Below are positions 16,858-25,729 of a DNA stretch of 64,000 bases, piece after piece (position 1 is the first letter of the stretch; each line of letters begins with the position of its first letter). The notes beneath the pieces are model-generated. The model made no database searches and was not told the origin of the DNA. It saw nothing but the letters and a program-made list of their open reading frames with translations. Source of the DNA: Trichormus sp. M33_DOE_039 (GTDB taxonomy: Bacteria > Cyanobacteriota > Cyanobacteriia > Cyanobacteriales > Nostocaceae); the NCBI GenBank assembly GCA_015296085.1, contig DVDT01000063.1, forward strand, positions 62,001 through 126,000. Reading direction: 5' to 3'. The position numbers and the translations under genes are program-made.

Positions 16858-18273
16858 TTATCGAGAAGAGGGTGCAAGGTGGTCAAGTAAAGCGGGGACA
16901 CCTGACCAACTGAGATTGTTTTGAAATTGGGTGGGTTGGGCAGCACGCCAAACTAGAGGGGTGGCTAAAATCAGTGCAGCCGCAGTAGTAGCCATTCCTG
17001 CCAGAAATGGAGTTTGTCCGAGTTGCATATGGGTGATGGAGCGATCGCGCTGAAATAATTCGTCGGTCAACCATTCGGTGGTGACTTTGCGGTTATGGCT
17101 AGAGTTGGGTAACAGTTGTAAATATGTTCCTTCTCGAATTAAATGGCCGGCTTGTCCTTGGATTTGGACTTTGTTGAATAAGTTTGCCACGCTTTCATTG
17201 AGTCCCAGCTTCATCAAAGTACCGCGCATAAGAATTTGTACAGGAATACTGGGTTTACCTTCCCGCATCCGCTTGAGGTTGTGCGCGATCGCAATTCCCT
17301 GCTGATAAGCGACTTGGGCTGTAGGTGGTTGAGGATTGTCGCTATCTGTGGCACAATCTCCCGCCGCAAACACTTCGGGGAAATCTGGTAGTTGCAAAGT
17401 TGGTGTCACCAGTAGCCGTCCTCGGTCGTTAGGGGCTGGTAACTCCATCAATAAAGGATGGGGAGTAGTTCCAGCTGTCCAAGCGATCGTGCCGGCGGAT
17501 AAAACTTTTGTTTGTTCGTTTTGCTTGTACTCTATACCGTTGGCTGTAATTTGAGTAACAGCTGCATCAAATACAAAATCTACAGGAATCACCCGATTTT
17601 TCAGCGCACGTTGGGCTGTGCAGCGTAAATGACTATTAACATCACCTTTGAGAATTTCTCGGCTACGGTTAACTAAGACCACCCGAACTTCACCAGCATC
17701 GCCGCCCAATTCGTCGTACCAAATGGGTAATAAATCGGCTAAAGTACAAGCCAGTTCAATACCAGCTGGCCCTGCTCCGATGATGGCTACAGTTAGTAGG
17801 AGACGACGGTGAGCTAAGTCTTGAGTTTGGATAGCTTGATGTAGTCTATGGCGCAAGTGTTTGCGGAGTGCGATCGCCTGTTCTCCAGATGTCAACGGCA
17901 TCGCATATTCTGCCGCACCCGGAGTATTAAAATAAGTAGTTTTACTACCCAGTGCTAAAACTAGATGACTATAGCTAAAATTTCCCCCAGTAGCTACACT
18001 AACTTGTTGCTGGTGTAGATCAACTGATTGCACTGTATCTTGTACAAAGCTGACATTACTACCAGACAAAAGCTCTTTGTAACGGGGATAAACTTGTTCG
18101 CTGTGGAGTTCGCCACTTAAGAGTTCATATAATAACGGCTTGAAACTGAAGCGATCGCGCTGTTCAATTAAAATAATTGGATGAGAGTAGTTTTGCTGGC
18201 TTAAGTATAAAGCTGTAAACAGCCCAGCGAAGCCACCACCCAGGATGACTGTAGGATGAGATGCTTGCCGCAT
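16858..18273 (-). CDS. Type II NADH dehydrogenase (NDH-2) family
   Basis: A 471-residue flavoprotein. The FAD-binding motif TVILGGGFAGLFTALYLSQQ starts the protein, the NAD-binding motif AIIGAGPAGIELACTLADLL lies near 164-183, and FAAGDCATD marks the second FAD contact near 309. Near the C-terminus a hydrophobic segment (about 425-445) can anchor it to the membrane. NDH-2 enzymes pass electrons from NAD(P)H to quinone without pumping protons. It leads the probable NDH-2, DoxX-like, GMC operon. Cyanobacteria carry several NDH-2 paralogues, so no letter is assigned. Confidence 0.88.
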   Translation of the reverse strand: MRQASHPTVILGGGFAGLFTALYLSQQNYSHPIILIEQRDRFSFKPLLYELLSGELHSEQVYPRYKELLSGSNVSFVQDTVQSVDLHQQQVSVATGGNFSYSHLVLALGSKTTYFNTPGAAEYAMPLTSGEQAIALRKHLRHRLHQAIQTQDLAHRRLLLTVAIIGAGPAGIELACTLADLLPIWYDELGGDAGEVRVVLVNRSREILKGDVNSHLRCTAQRALKNRVIPVDFVFDAAVTQITANGIEYKQNEQTKVLSAGTIAWTAGTTPHPLLMELPAPNDRGRLLVTPTLQLPDFPEVFAAGDCATDSDNPQPPTAQVAYQQGIAIAHNLKRMREGKPSIPVQILMRGTLMKLGLNESVANLFNKVQIQGQAGHLIREGTYLQLLPNSSHNRKVTTEWLTDELFQRDRSITHMQLGQTPFLAGMATTAAALILATPLVWRAAQPTQFQNNLSWSGVPALLDHLAPSSR

Positions 18274-18443
18274 AGGTGTATAAGTTGCTTTTGTGCATTG
18301 TTCTTAGTATCGCGGCACCCAGCAACTCTCAAGTGATGCAAAGCTAAAGCTTGGCTGAGAAATTCAAGGGAATTTGCAATCTAGTTTTCATAGTTTTCTC
18401 AGCAATAACTCAGATTGTCATTAGTTAGTAACGCCGTGTACAA

Positions 18444-18493
18444 CTTTCTCTCAAACCTAACCCCCAACCCCTTCCCTACTAGGGAAGGGGAGC
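18444..18493. repeat. AACCCC-type dispersed palindromic repeat at the 3' end of the DUF411 gene
   Basis: The unit CCAACCCCTTCCCTA followed by TAGGGAAGGGGAGC forms an almost perfect palindrome. A degenerate, interrupted copy lies at about 10303-10383. The stop codon and last residues (APLP) of the DUF411 protein are encoded inside this repeat, so it may both end translation and act as the transcript terminator. Confidence 0.6.
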
Positions 18494-18991
18494 AAGTTTA
18501 AACACTTGGACTTCTCCTTTGTGATTAAACGCCATGACGTTAAATGGTTCTTGTGTATTGCCTAATTCCATTCCTGGTGATCCTATCGGCATTCCTGGAA
18601 CAGCTAAACCGGCAAGTTGCGGCTGTTGCTGGAGAAAACGCTTGATGTCATCGGCGGGAATATGTCCTTCCATGACATAGCCATCAATAATTGCTGTATG
18701 ACAAGATGCTAATTCTTGGGGCAAATTGTATTTTTGTTTAATTGTGTCCATGTCGTCAGTCTTGATATCTGCTTGGATTTTTAATCCTTGTTTTTGAATG
18801 TGTTCTAACCAATTTCCACAACAGCTACAACTAGGACTGCGATAAACAGTGACTTGTGGTGTGCTTATATTTGATGTAGTTTGATGATCCCAAATATTGG
18901 CAGCGATCGCAGATGAAGGGTTACTCTCTATTATCAATCCCATCATCATGATCATCAGTAACAAAATCCGCAGTAATAGTCTTTGCATCAT
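18479..18991 (-). CDS. DUF411 metal-binding exported protein
   Basis: A 170-residue protein with a hydrophobic signal segment (about 4-30) and a DUF411 domain. The thioredoxin-like start TVYRSPSCSCCGNWLEH contains C55, C57 and C58. ASCHTAIIDGYVMEGHIPAD has C97, and the closing AVPGMPIGSPGME is conserved in the family. DUF411 proteins are linked to copper handling in other bacteria, and the Cys/Met set fits a periplasmic metal protein. The last residues come from a dispersed repeat. Confidence 0.85.
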   Translation of the reverse strand: MMQRLLLRILLLMIMMMGLIIESNPSSAIAANIWDHQTTSNISTPQVTVYRSPSCSCCGNWLEHIQKQGLKIQADIKTDDMDTIKQKYNLPQELASCHTAIIDGYVMEGHIPADDIKRFLQQQPQLAGLAVPGMPIGSPGMELGNTQEPFNVMAFNHKGEVQVFKLAPLP

Positions 18992-19108
18992 CCAAACCTC
19001 TTCTATAAACCCTTTTTAATTAAGCCATGCGATCGCCTCGGCAGATAGTTATACTCAACTCTCACACAACTATCAAAATCATCCTGCCAATATGCAACTC
19101 CAAAACAT

Positions 19109-19309
19109 CTATTTCTCACAATCCTGATCAATCCATTCCCTTCCAGCTTTTTCTGCTGTATGGGGAGTGAAATAGATTTTGCGTTGTCCAAAAACAGCAC
19201 CGCCTACAGTTAAAACTCGAAACTGCCAACAGTCATCTGTTGCGAAAACCAATAATGTTACACCCTCGATACCAATAAGCAGGTGAATTTTGACTTGGTT
19301 ATCTGTCAT
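19109..19309 (-). CDS. Small hypothetical protein
   Basis: A 66-residue reading frame beginning MTDNQVKIHLLIGIEGVTLL. It has a regular alternation of hydrophobic strands (VTLLVFA, WQFRVLTVGGAVFG) followed by a basic helix, which is more protein-like than the overlapping frame at 19003-19200. No motif is recognised. It lies alone between cysA and the DUF411 gene. Confidence 0.5.
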   Translation of the reverse strand: MTDNQVKIHLLIGIEGVTLLVFATDDCWQFRVLTVGGAVFGQRKIYFTPHTAEKAGREWIDQDCEK

Positions 19310-19401
19310 TACTAATCAGCCATCAATCATTATTAATGAGACCAATCATTATGGCAAAGCAAACTAGGATTGACGACTGTAAGGGGACGTACGATTGCGG
19401 A

Positions 19402-19449
19402 CAGAGCAAAAATACCCCTAGCAACTCAGCTAGGAGTATTTCTGCTCTG
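19402..19449 (-). terminator. Long hairpin terminator downstream of cysA
   Basis: A nested palindrome with outer arms CAGAGCA/TGCTCTG and inner arms AAATACC-CCTAGC/GCTAGG-GTATTT makes a stem of about 20 pairs with a 6-base loop (AACTCA). Read on the minus strand, the inner stem ends in a T-run, as expected for a factor-independent terminator of cysA, whose stop is about 65 bases away. Confidence 0.75.
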
Positions 19450-19515
19450 ATAAGGAAATTATAGGTTTGTAACTGAGTTTAACTGTTCACTGTTAAACGA
19501 CAATTATTCACGGAT

Positions 19516-20532
19516 TTAGATGGAATAGTACAAGGGGAAGGATTTAGCATCCTTTGGTTTTACATATACTTTTTGCTGTGCTTCTAACTCTAATTCGTTG
19601 AAGCGATCGCGTGTTAAGTGAGCGTTCACCACTTGACCATCATCTAAGGTTAACTCTACCTGAATTTCCCAACCCAAATGAATTAAGCGGCTGACTGTCG
19701 CAGGTGCAGTAGTCCCATTGGCTTGCTTTTGGATCACTACGTCCTGGGGTCGTAAAAACACCTCTGGGTGTGGTGATTCAAACCCGGTACTTTGGAAAAT
19801 TTTCGATGTGCTAGGTAAGACATTGACTGGGCCAATAAAACTCATGACAAAGGCACTAGCCGGATTATCATAAATTTCTGCCGGTGTTCCCACTTGTTCT
19901 ACTCGTCCTTTGTTCATGACCACGACTTCATCGGAAACTTCCATTGCTTCTTCTTGGTCGTGGGTAACGAAAACAGTGGTAACGTGAACTTCATCATGGA
20001 GACGACGTAGCCAAGCGCGTAAATCTTTGCGGACTTTGGCATCTAACGCCCCAAATGGCTCATCTAATAGTAATACACTAGGTTCTACGGCTAATGCTCT
20101 GGCTAAGGCTACCCGTTGCCTTTGTCCACCAGATAATTGTGAGGGATAGCGATCGCCTAATCCATTCAACTGCACTAACTCTAACAGCTGCTCTACACGC
20201 CCCTGCACTTTTTTAGCGGGAGTCTTACGGATTTCTAAGCCAAAAGCAATGTTTTGCCTTACCGTGAGATGTTTAAATAGGGCATAGTGCTGAAACACAA
20301 ACCCAATGTTCCGCTCTTGCACACTTTGATGTGTGGCATCTTTACCTGTGAGAATGATTTTGCCACTGTCTGGAGTTTCTAAACCCGCAATTAAGCGGAG
20401 TAAGGTGGACTTACCAGACCCAGAAGGCCCTAATAAAGCTACTAATGAGCCACTTTCAATTTCTAGACTGACTTCATCAACAGCTTTAAAACTTCCGAAC
20501 TGCTTGGATACATTTTCAACTACTATGCCCAC
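19516..20532 (-). CDS. cysA: Sulfate/thiosulfate ABC transporter ATP-binding protein
   Basis: A 338-residue ABC ATPase. Walker A is GPSGSGKST (about 35-43), the signature is [15 protein letters not shown], Walker B is [12 protein letters not shown], and the switch histidine is in [16 protein letters not shown] regulatory TOBE-like domain (about 235-338) containing [10 protein letters not shown] follows. The sequence type matches CysA, which powers sulfate import at the plasma membrane. The permease genes cysT/cysW and the binding protein are not adjacent, so it either serves a system encoded elsewhere or has another anion as substrate. Confidence 0.85.
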   Translation of the reverse strand: MGIVVENVSKQFGSFKAVDEVSLEIESGSLVALLGPSGSGKSTLLRLIAGLETPDSGKIILTGKDATHQSVQERNIGFVFQHYALFKHLTVRQNIAFGLEIRKTPAKKVQGRVEQLLELVQLNGLGDRYPSQLSGGQRQRVALARALAVEPSVLLLDEPFGALDAKVRKDLRAWLRRLHDEVHVTTVFVTHDQEEAMEVSDEVVVMNKGRVEQVGTPAEIYDNPASAFVMSFIGPVNVLPSTSKIFQSTGFESPHPEVFLRPQDVVIQKQANGTTAPATVSRLIHLGWEIQVELTLDDGQVVNAHLTRDRFNELELEAQQKVYVKPKDAKSFPLYYSI

Positions 20533-20638
20533 AAACTCTGTACCTCTGCAACTCTAAATACGGCTCATTGCTAGGATTACCGTGATTTATATATACCATA
20601 TCTAGTAGTGTTTAGATTCAATTAATTCTAAAAATCTT

Positions 20639-21223
20639 TTAGTTACCGCAACTTCCACAATCCCAAGAGCCACAATCGGCACTACCGCAGTCTAGGGAAT
20701 GACAATCAGCATTACCGCAATCTAGGGAACTGCAATCAACATCGCTACAGTCTAACGAACTACAATCAGGTAAGTCACCACAATCAGTGTTACATTGACT
20801 ACAATCCCTAGAATCTTGATTAAATGAAGATATTTGACGAGATGGAGGAGATTCTCTTGTTTCTTCTTCATCTTCCAGTTCTAGGTCATCTTCATCCTCT
20901 GAAGTGTCTGGATTTTCAATTGACGATAATCTCGTTTCCATTAAAGAAGAGACACGGCGCGATGGGCTACGCCCCGCCGTAGGCGATCGCAATAATAAGT
21001 TCGCTTGTTTACAATCTTGAAATCGTTGGCGAGACTTGAGTAGGGCTACACTCAAACCTTCTTGAGCAATCACCCGTTTAATGTACTGTGAGCAAGATTC
21101 GCCCCCATACAATACCCGATGAGCGCAACTAAAACCTTTATGGGGAGAAAGATATTTCTGATACCCCGTAATTGCAACCGTACTAAGATTTCTACTCCAA
21201 GAGTCAAATAACGAAATTTCCAT
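20639..21223 (-). CDS. YidD-family membrane insertion factor with Cys-rich repeat tail
   Basis: Residues 1-80 are YidD-like: TGYQKYLSPHKGFSCAHRVL and GGESCSQYIKRVIAQEG are the family core, with C33, C44 and C71 conserved or nearly so. YidD assists YidC/Sec insertion of membrane proteins. The rest is unusual. Residues 79-90 are encoded by a 32-base dispersed repeat, residues 105-130 are very acidic, and 141-192 carry 12 cysteines with a five-residue period (C154, 159, 164, 169, 174, 179, 184, 189) in D-C steps. Ordinary YidD proteins are 70-100 residues long, so this is roughly doubled. The tail might bind metals or form disulfides. Confidence 0.8.
   Translation of the reverse strand: MEISLFDSWSRNLSTVAITGYQKYLSPHKGFSCAHRVLYGGESCSQYIKRVIAQEGLSVALLKSRQRFQDCKQANLLLRSPTAGRSPSRRVSSLMETRLSSIENPDTSEDEDDLELEDEEETRESPPSRQISSFNQDSRDCSQCNTDCGDLPDCSSLDCSDVDCSSLDCGNADCHSLDCGSADCGSWDCGSCGN
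20959..20990. repeat. 32-base dispersed palindromic repeat, copy 1 (inside the YidD gene)
   Basis: It starts GCGATGGGCTACGCCCC and ends GTAGGCGATCGC, and so includes a HIP1 octamer. It can fold with GCGAT/ATCGC and CTACG/CGTAG arms around a CCCCGC loop. It is in frame in the YidD gene, coding residues 79-90. A second copy (31 of 32 identical) is at 24370-24401. Confidence 0.75.
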
Positions 21224-21240
21224 ACTAAATCCCTTTCCTA

Positions 21241-21284
21241 TGGGACGCTACGTGTAGCTTGCTTCCCCGGAGGAGTACGGGGAA
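21241..21284. repeat. Degenerate dispersed repeat upstream of the YidD gene
   Basis: The stretch GGGACGCTACGTGTAGC followed by TTCCCCGGAGGAGTACGGGGAA consists of two adjoining imperfect palindromes, of the style seen in other short dispersed repeats of Nostoc-type genomes. It lies just upstream of the YidD start and may affect its 5' leader. Confidence 0.4.
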
Positions 21285-21512
21285 TTCAAAAGCAAAAATA
21301 TTTACAATGTGCTGTCATCACAACCGACATTGCGTAATACTTTAATATCCTTCCCGTTCGCAATTGCCAATTCCCTAAGTAGAGTTTTTGTATCGAAATA
21401 TTAAGGAATGTTGCATTTATGTCAAAACCTGAAGGAAGAGCGCGAAATCAGCCAAAAGACCGTGGTACGATGCTTTCGGTAAACGGTAAATGTGAAGATT
21501 GGGAGAAGACCT

Positions 21513-22733
21513 TTGACACTACGGGTTGCTGTTGTTGGGTCAGGCCCAGCTGGTTCCTCTGCTGCTGAAACACTAGCAAAGGCTGGGATTGAAACCTACC
21601 TGTTTGAGCGCAAGCTCGATAACGCCAAGCCTTGCGGGGGTGCAATACCTCTGTGCATGGTGAGTGAATTTGATTTACCACCAGAAATTATTGACCGACA
21701 AGTGCGGAAGATGAAAATGATTTCACCTTCTAATCGTGAGGTTGATATCAATCTATTAAATCAAGAAGAATATATAGGAATGTGCCGCCGCGAAGTGCTA
21801 GATGGCTTCTTGCGGGATCGGGCGGCGAAGCTAGGGGCAAATTTAATTAATGCCACTGTTCATAAAGTAGATATACCATCAAATAACACTGATCCATACA
21901 CTATTCACTATGTTGATCATAGTGAAGGCAATGTCCCAGGGATTGCTAAAACCCTGAAGGTGGATTTAATCATTGGGGCAGATGGGGCAAATTCCCGCAT
22001 AGCCAAAGAAATGGATGCTGGGGATTATAACTATGCGATCGCTTTCCAAGAGCGGATTCGCTTACCCCAAGATAAAATGGCATACTACAATGAACTTGCC
22101 GAAATGTATGTTGGCAATGACGTTTCTACAGACTTTTACGCTTGGGTATTCCCCAAATATGACCACGTAGCTGTCGGAACTGGCACAATGCACGTTAACA
22201 AAGCCAGCATCAAACAACTGCAAGCTGGTATCCGCGCCCGTGCTAGCGAAAAATTAGCTGGCGGCAAAATCATCAAAGTAGAAGCCCATCCCATCCCCGA
22301 ACATCCCCGCCCCCGTCGTGTTGTCGGTCGGATTGCCTTAGTCGGAGATGCAGCTGGTTACGTTACCAAGTCTTCTGGTGAAGGTATTTACTTTGCTGCT
22401 AAATCTGGGCGGATGTGTGCAGAAACCATTGTGGAAGTTTCTCAAAATGGTAGCCGTATTCCTACAGAAAAGGAAATCAAGCTTTATCTCCAACGTTGGG
22501 ATAAAAAATACGGACTCACCTACAAAGTCCTCGACATCCTCCAAACAGTCTTCTATCGTTCCGATGCAACCCGTGAAGCATTCGTAGAAATGTGTGGTGA
22601 CTTGGATGTCCAGAAGCTTACCTTTGACAGCTATCTGTATAAAACAGTCGTCCCCGCTAACCCCATTACCCAGTTAAAAATCACCGCTAAAACCATTGGT
22701 AGTTTGATTCGTGGTAATGCTTTAGCACCCTAA
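21513..22733 (+). CDS. chlP: Geranylgeranyl reductase
   Basis: A flavoprotein that reduces the geranylgeranyl chain to phytyl for chlorophyll a, tocopherol and phylloquinone. The FAD motif RVAVVGSGPAGSSAAETLAK starts the protein. PCGGAIPLCMV, FDLPPEIIDRQVRKMKMISP and the GDAAGYVTKSSGEGIYFAAK motif are diagnostic. The start is chosen as TTG at 21513 (406 residues), because GGGAGAAG lies 4 bases upstream and this length fits the family. A GTG at 21492 would add 7 residues but has no ribosome-binding site. Transcription probably ends at the strong hairpin at 22791-22833. The gene is convergent with rpaA. Confidence 0.95.
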   Translation: MTLRVAVVGSGPAGSSAAETLAKAGIETYLFERKLDNAKPCGGAIPLCMVSEFDLPPEIIDRQVRKMKMISPSNREVDINLLNQEEYIGMCRREVLDGFLRDRAAKLGANLINATVHKVDIPSNNTDPYTIHYVDHSEGNVPGIAKTLKVDLIIGADGANSRIAKEMDAGDYNYAIAFQERIRLPQDKMAYYNELAEMYVGNDVSTDFYAWVFPKYDHVAVGTGTMHVNKASIKQLQAGIRARASEKLAGGKIIKVEAHPIPEHPRPRRVVGRIALVGDAAGYVTKSSGEGIYFAAKSGRMCAETIVEVSQNGSRIPTEKEIKLYLQRWDKKYGLTYKVLDILQTVFYRSDATREAFVEMCGDLDVQKLTFDSYLYKTVVPANPITQLKITAKTIGSLIRGNALAP

Positions 22734-22790
22734 TACAAACAGGCAAAAGATTAATTTCTTTTCACTTTGTACCTTTTGCCTTTTCCTGAC

Positions 22791-22833
22791 TAAATGGCAC
22801 TCCCTAGATTCTGCCAATAGGGAGTGCCATTTA
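22791..22833 (+). terminator. chlP terminator hairpin
   Basis: TAAATGGCACTCCCTA at 22791-22806 and TAGGGAGTGCCATTTA at 22818-22833 form a perfect 16-base stem with an 11-base loop, starting 57 bases after the chlP stop. A poly-T tract is short, but the symmetric AT base could serve transcripts from either side (chlP or rpaA). Confidence 0.7.
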
Positions 22834-23031
22834 ATGTTAGAAAGGTTTAGCGTTGATTTGTAGCGATGTATGTGTCAATTTGCGGGCAAAGCTTACCAGT
22901 AGGGTAGTTAGCGAGGCGAAATATAGACACGAGCAGCGCGACTGCTTGAAGAGTAGAATCTACGTGATACCCTACATTGCAAACTGCATCTTCCTCAGAA
23001 TGTACCATCGTTCAGGAAATTGAGTCAGATT

Positions 23032-23775
23032 TCATTCAACTACTGATGTGGTAGCACCTTCACTCGATGGTGGAAGGCTGGGCAATTCCAGACAGTATCC
23101 CGCACCATACACAGTTTTGATATAGCGAGGATGGCGGGGATCAGGTTCTAGCTTGGTTCTTAGGTGACGGATATGCACGCGGATAGTTTCAATGTCATCG
23201 TCTGGATCGTAACCCCAAACTTCTCTGAGGATTTCGCTAGGAGATACAGTCTGACCATGACGTTGCAACAAACAATGCAGGAGTTCAAATTCCAGGTGAG
23301 TTAGTTTCACGGTTTGATGAAACCAAATCGCCTCAAATCGCTCTGGAACAAGGGTTAAAGGCCCATAGTTCAAAATTTCGCTATGTTTTGCGGCTTGGGG
23401 AATGCGGTCGGTACGGCGCAATAATGCGCGCACTCGCGCCAGCATCTCTTCCACTTCAAAGGGCTTGGTGAGATAGTCGTCTGCGCCTGCATTAAAGCCT
23501 TCTACCTTATCCTGAGTTTGACTAAGAGCAGTCAGCATCAAAACAGGTATTTCGGCTGTGCGTTCGTCCCGACGCAGGCGTTGACAAACTGTAAAACCAT
23601 CTACTCTCGGCAACATCAGATCAAGCATGATTAAGTCTGGTTGCAGCTGGAGTGCTAGGGCTTGACCTTTAATTCCATCTTCGGCTTGACTTACATCGTA
23701 GCCAGCCATTTCCAAGTTGACGGCAACGAGTTCTGAAATTGCTGGGTCATCGTCTATGACAAGAATCCTCGGCAT
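23032..23775 (-). CDS. rpaA: Response regulator RpaA (circadian/light output regulator)
   Basis: A 247-residue OmpR-type regulator. The receiver domain begins [20 protein letters not shown] and has phospho-acceptor D52 in [13 protein letters not shown] and the lysine in [13 protein letters not shown]. The winged-helix domain has [20 protein letters not shown] and the segment [20 protein letters not shown]. These strings are those of RpaA, which in cyanobacteria takes the phosphate signal from SasA/CikA and controls circadian and dark-responsive genes; it was first linked to phycobilisome coupling. It is monocistronic with a long leader region upstream and is convergent with chlP. Confidence 0.93.
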   Translation of the reverse strand: MPRILVIDDDPAISELVAVNLEMAGYDVSQAEDGIKGQALALQLQPDLIMLDLMLPRVDGFTVCQRLRRDERTAEIPVLMLTALSQTQDKVEGFNAGADDYLTKPFEVEEMLARVRALLRRTDRIPQAAKHSEILNYGPLTLVPERFEAIWFHQTVKLTHLEFELLHCLLQRHGQTVSPSEILREVWGYDPDDDIETIRVHIRHLRTKLEPDPRHPRYIKTVYGAGYCLELPSLPPSSEGATTSVVE

Positions 23776-24369
23776 TCTTAAAAAATTATTACTACTTATT
23801 AAGGATAAATAAGAACCTTTGGTAGATACAAAGATTTCTGTCTTGATTATAAAAAAGATTTTAAATCTAACATAAACCTTAAAACTAACAGAATTGTGAA
23901 ATCAGGAATAAATTACCTGAAATTTGCGTTCTAATGTGTAATGCTCCCTACAATCAGGCTTGGTTTCTCCAAAATAGAGTGTAAACCGCTAGATGGGGAA
24001 GACATAATTCTTAAAACACAATTCTTCATCCAAGGCTACCTTATCAAAAAATGGTATTAATGGGTGGAAAAATGTAATATTTGTAGCAGATAGCCAACCC
24101 TAAAAAATGCTCACCACAAAATCGTCGCCAGTCATGTTATCACATTGTTACTAGATTAATAGGCGATCGCCTATGGCGAGGTTTAGCCCATCGCACCATA
24201 AAACGATGGAAATTTACCCTAATCTGATACCAAATTCAGCCAAAATTTCTGCTCTACAGGATTACTCGGAGGTAGACACATTGATGCTGTAGAGAGAAAA
24301 CCGATGGTGGGTACTAACCTGCAAAAATATTGCAGTTGATGTAGCGGTTGATTGAGATTGAGGTAAGAT

Positions 24370-24401
24370 GCGATGGGCTACGCCCCACCGTAGGCGATCG
24401 C
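24370..24401. repeat. 32-base dispersed palindromic repeat, copy 2
   Basis: This copy differs from the one at 20959-20990 by one base in the loop (CCCCAC instead of CCCCGC). It also begins GCGATGGGCTACGCCCC and ends in a HIP1 octamer. Here it is intergenic. Confidence 0.75.
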
Positions 24402-24456
24402 TCACTAATTTTTTTTAGCTATTTTACAAGTCAACAGAATATTAAACTAAATAAAC

Positions 24457-24478
24457 AAAGCCTGCAACAGCAGGCTTT
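24457..24478 (-). terminator. Terminator of the PEP-CTERM gene
   Basis: AAAGCCTG and CAGGCTTT form an 8-base stem with loop CAACAG. Read on the minus strand it is followed by a T-rich run (TTTGTTTATTT), about 60 bases after the PEP-CTERM stop. Confidence 0.7.
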
Positions 24479-24540
24479 ATGTATGAAAGCAGTCAAATAC
24501 AGTTTTAATCAGGCTAGCTTCTACTTTTCAGATTTACTGA

Positions 24541-25161
24541 CTAGATAGATGCTGGCTTTTTCTTGCGGAGTTGGCTTCCTAAAGATGCCACAGCCAATAA
24601 ACCTAAAATCGCTCCCGGCTCAGGAATTAGAGTTGCGGTTAACTCCCCACCATTATCCAATCGGCAATTTGGATAGGTATCGCACACTTCTGGTGATAGG
24701 TCATCTTTCAAGAAAATCCTAGCTGTTTGCAGTCCTTGATCTGGATTTAGATAGGTGTAGAAATCTAAACCTGAGACTGCGGTGTTGAAGTCAATCCCCA
24801 AATCAAAGCCATTCGCTGCATCAAAGTTGCCAGTTTGCAACACAGTTTGTGTAGCTGTATCAAAGTTGAAGTTAAAAGTAGTATCCGCAGGATTAGGAAA
24901 GCTGTAATTGAACGCTTGCAAAAGAGTTCCACTAGGGTCAAAGAAAGAAATAGCAAACTCACTCAGCTGATCTCTGGAGATAACACTTCCTTGATAAATG
25001 TCATCATAGCTGAACTTACCTGTGGCTGAATAACCTTGATCGCCTTTCCAATCAAGCTTAAAAGCAGCTGCATCAGCACTAGAAACATTAAATAAAGTAG
25101 CTATTGAGGTAACAGCAACAACGGCTACTTTAGCTGTGATTTGGTTACAAATACTTTTCAT
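24541..25161 (-). CDS. PEP-CTERM sorting-domain exported protein
   Basis: A 206-residue secreted protein. A signal peptide (about 1-32, ending near SSADA) leads into an extracellular domain rich in beta strands, with FKLDWKGDQGYSATGKFSYDD at its start. The C-terminus has the PEP-CTERM layout: the motif PEP in TLIPEPGAILG, a hydrophobic helix, and the basic end LRKKKPASI. Such proteins are handled by an exosortase and end up at the cell surface or in extracellular matrix. The function of the ligand-facing part is not known. Confidence 0.85.
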   Translation of the reverse strand: MKSICNQITAKVAVVAVTSIATLFNVSSADAAAFKLDWKGDQGYSATGKFSYDDIYQGSVISRDQLSEFAISFFDPSGTLLQAFNYSFPNPADTTFNFNFDTATQTVLQTGNFDAANGFDLGIDFNTAVSGLDFYTYLNPDQGLQTARIFLKDDLSPEVCDTYPNCRLDNGGELTATLIPEPGAILGLLAVASLGSQLRKKKPASI

Positions 25162-25729
25162 TGTTTTGAGAATGGTAGTAATTCTGATGTGGGTTCAATG
25201 GTCAACTTTTTGTCAGATATGAGCAAAAAAACGCTAGTTTTTATTGCCAAGGTGAACTATGAAAAGTTGATTAATTCATCCAACATAGACGCGCAAAGAC
25301 CTACAAAATCAATAAAAGTCAGAACTTGTGCATCATATCCAGATACATTTTTATCTGGGACTTTGTAATAAGAGTTACGCTGGATTGGATTAATTAATCT
25401 CTACAACACCTTTGCGGAAATTCTACCATTAGATTCAATCTGCTCGCATATTTTATATTTAATTTTTCTAAAAAACTTAAAACTCACAAATATATTAGAA
25501 GATTTTTTATGAACATTTAATTTTTTCTTTACCTGTCGTTAACCAAGTATTCTTTTGTATTCATCACATATCAAATAAGGCAAAGATTATTTTTAAAATT
25601 TGCAATTTTCTATTTTTTTTGGGCATCTATTTTCTATCTAAGAAGCATTAATTAAATCAATCATTACCTAACCTTAATCAAAACCTATTAATTTTTAACT
25701 GGCATTTTTTATGTAACCAAAACATCTTT
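25162..25729. other. Divergent intergenic region, PEP-CTERM / PhoX-like genes
   Basis: These 568 bases become very AT-rich toward the PhoX-like gene and have no convincing reading frame. They should hold two divergent promoters. AACCT steps near 25669 and 25681 and a TTAACC near 25540 recall parts of a cyanobacterial Pho box, but the spacing does not fit the usual 11-base period. Confidence 0.4.

Larger units (their letters stand above)
23776..24540. other. Long intergenic region upstream of rpaA
   Basis: These 765 bases have no convincing gene. They hold the rpaA promoter/leader on the minus strand, a 16-base perfect palindrome ATAGGCGATCGCCTAT around a HIP1 site at 24159-24174, the second copy of the 32-base dispersed repeat (24370-24401), and the terminator of the PEP-CTERM gene (24457-24478). 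Confidence 0.5.

Noticed and set aside
19003-19200. 65-codon minus-strand frame overlapping the small gene at 19109-19309
   Set aside because: The overlapping frame has the better strand-like pattern; both cannot be coding and this one has irregular composition.
25530-25720. Possible Pho box upstream of the PhoX-like gene
   Set aside because: TTAACC and AACCT pieces occur, but the 11-base direct-repeat spacing is not met.
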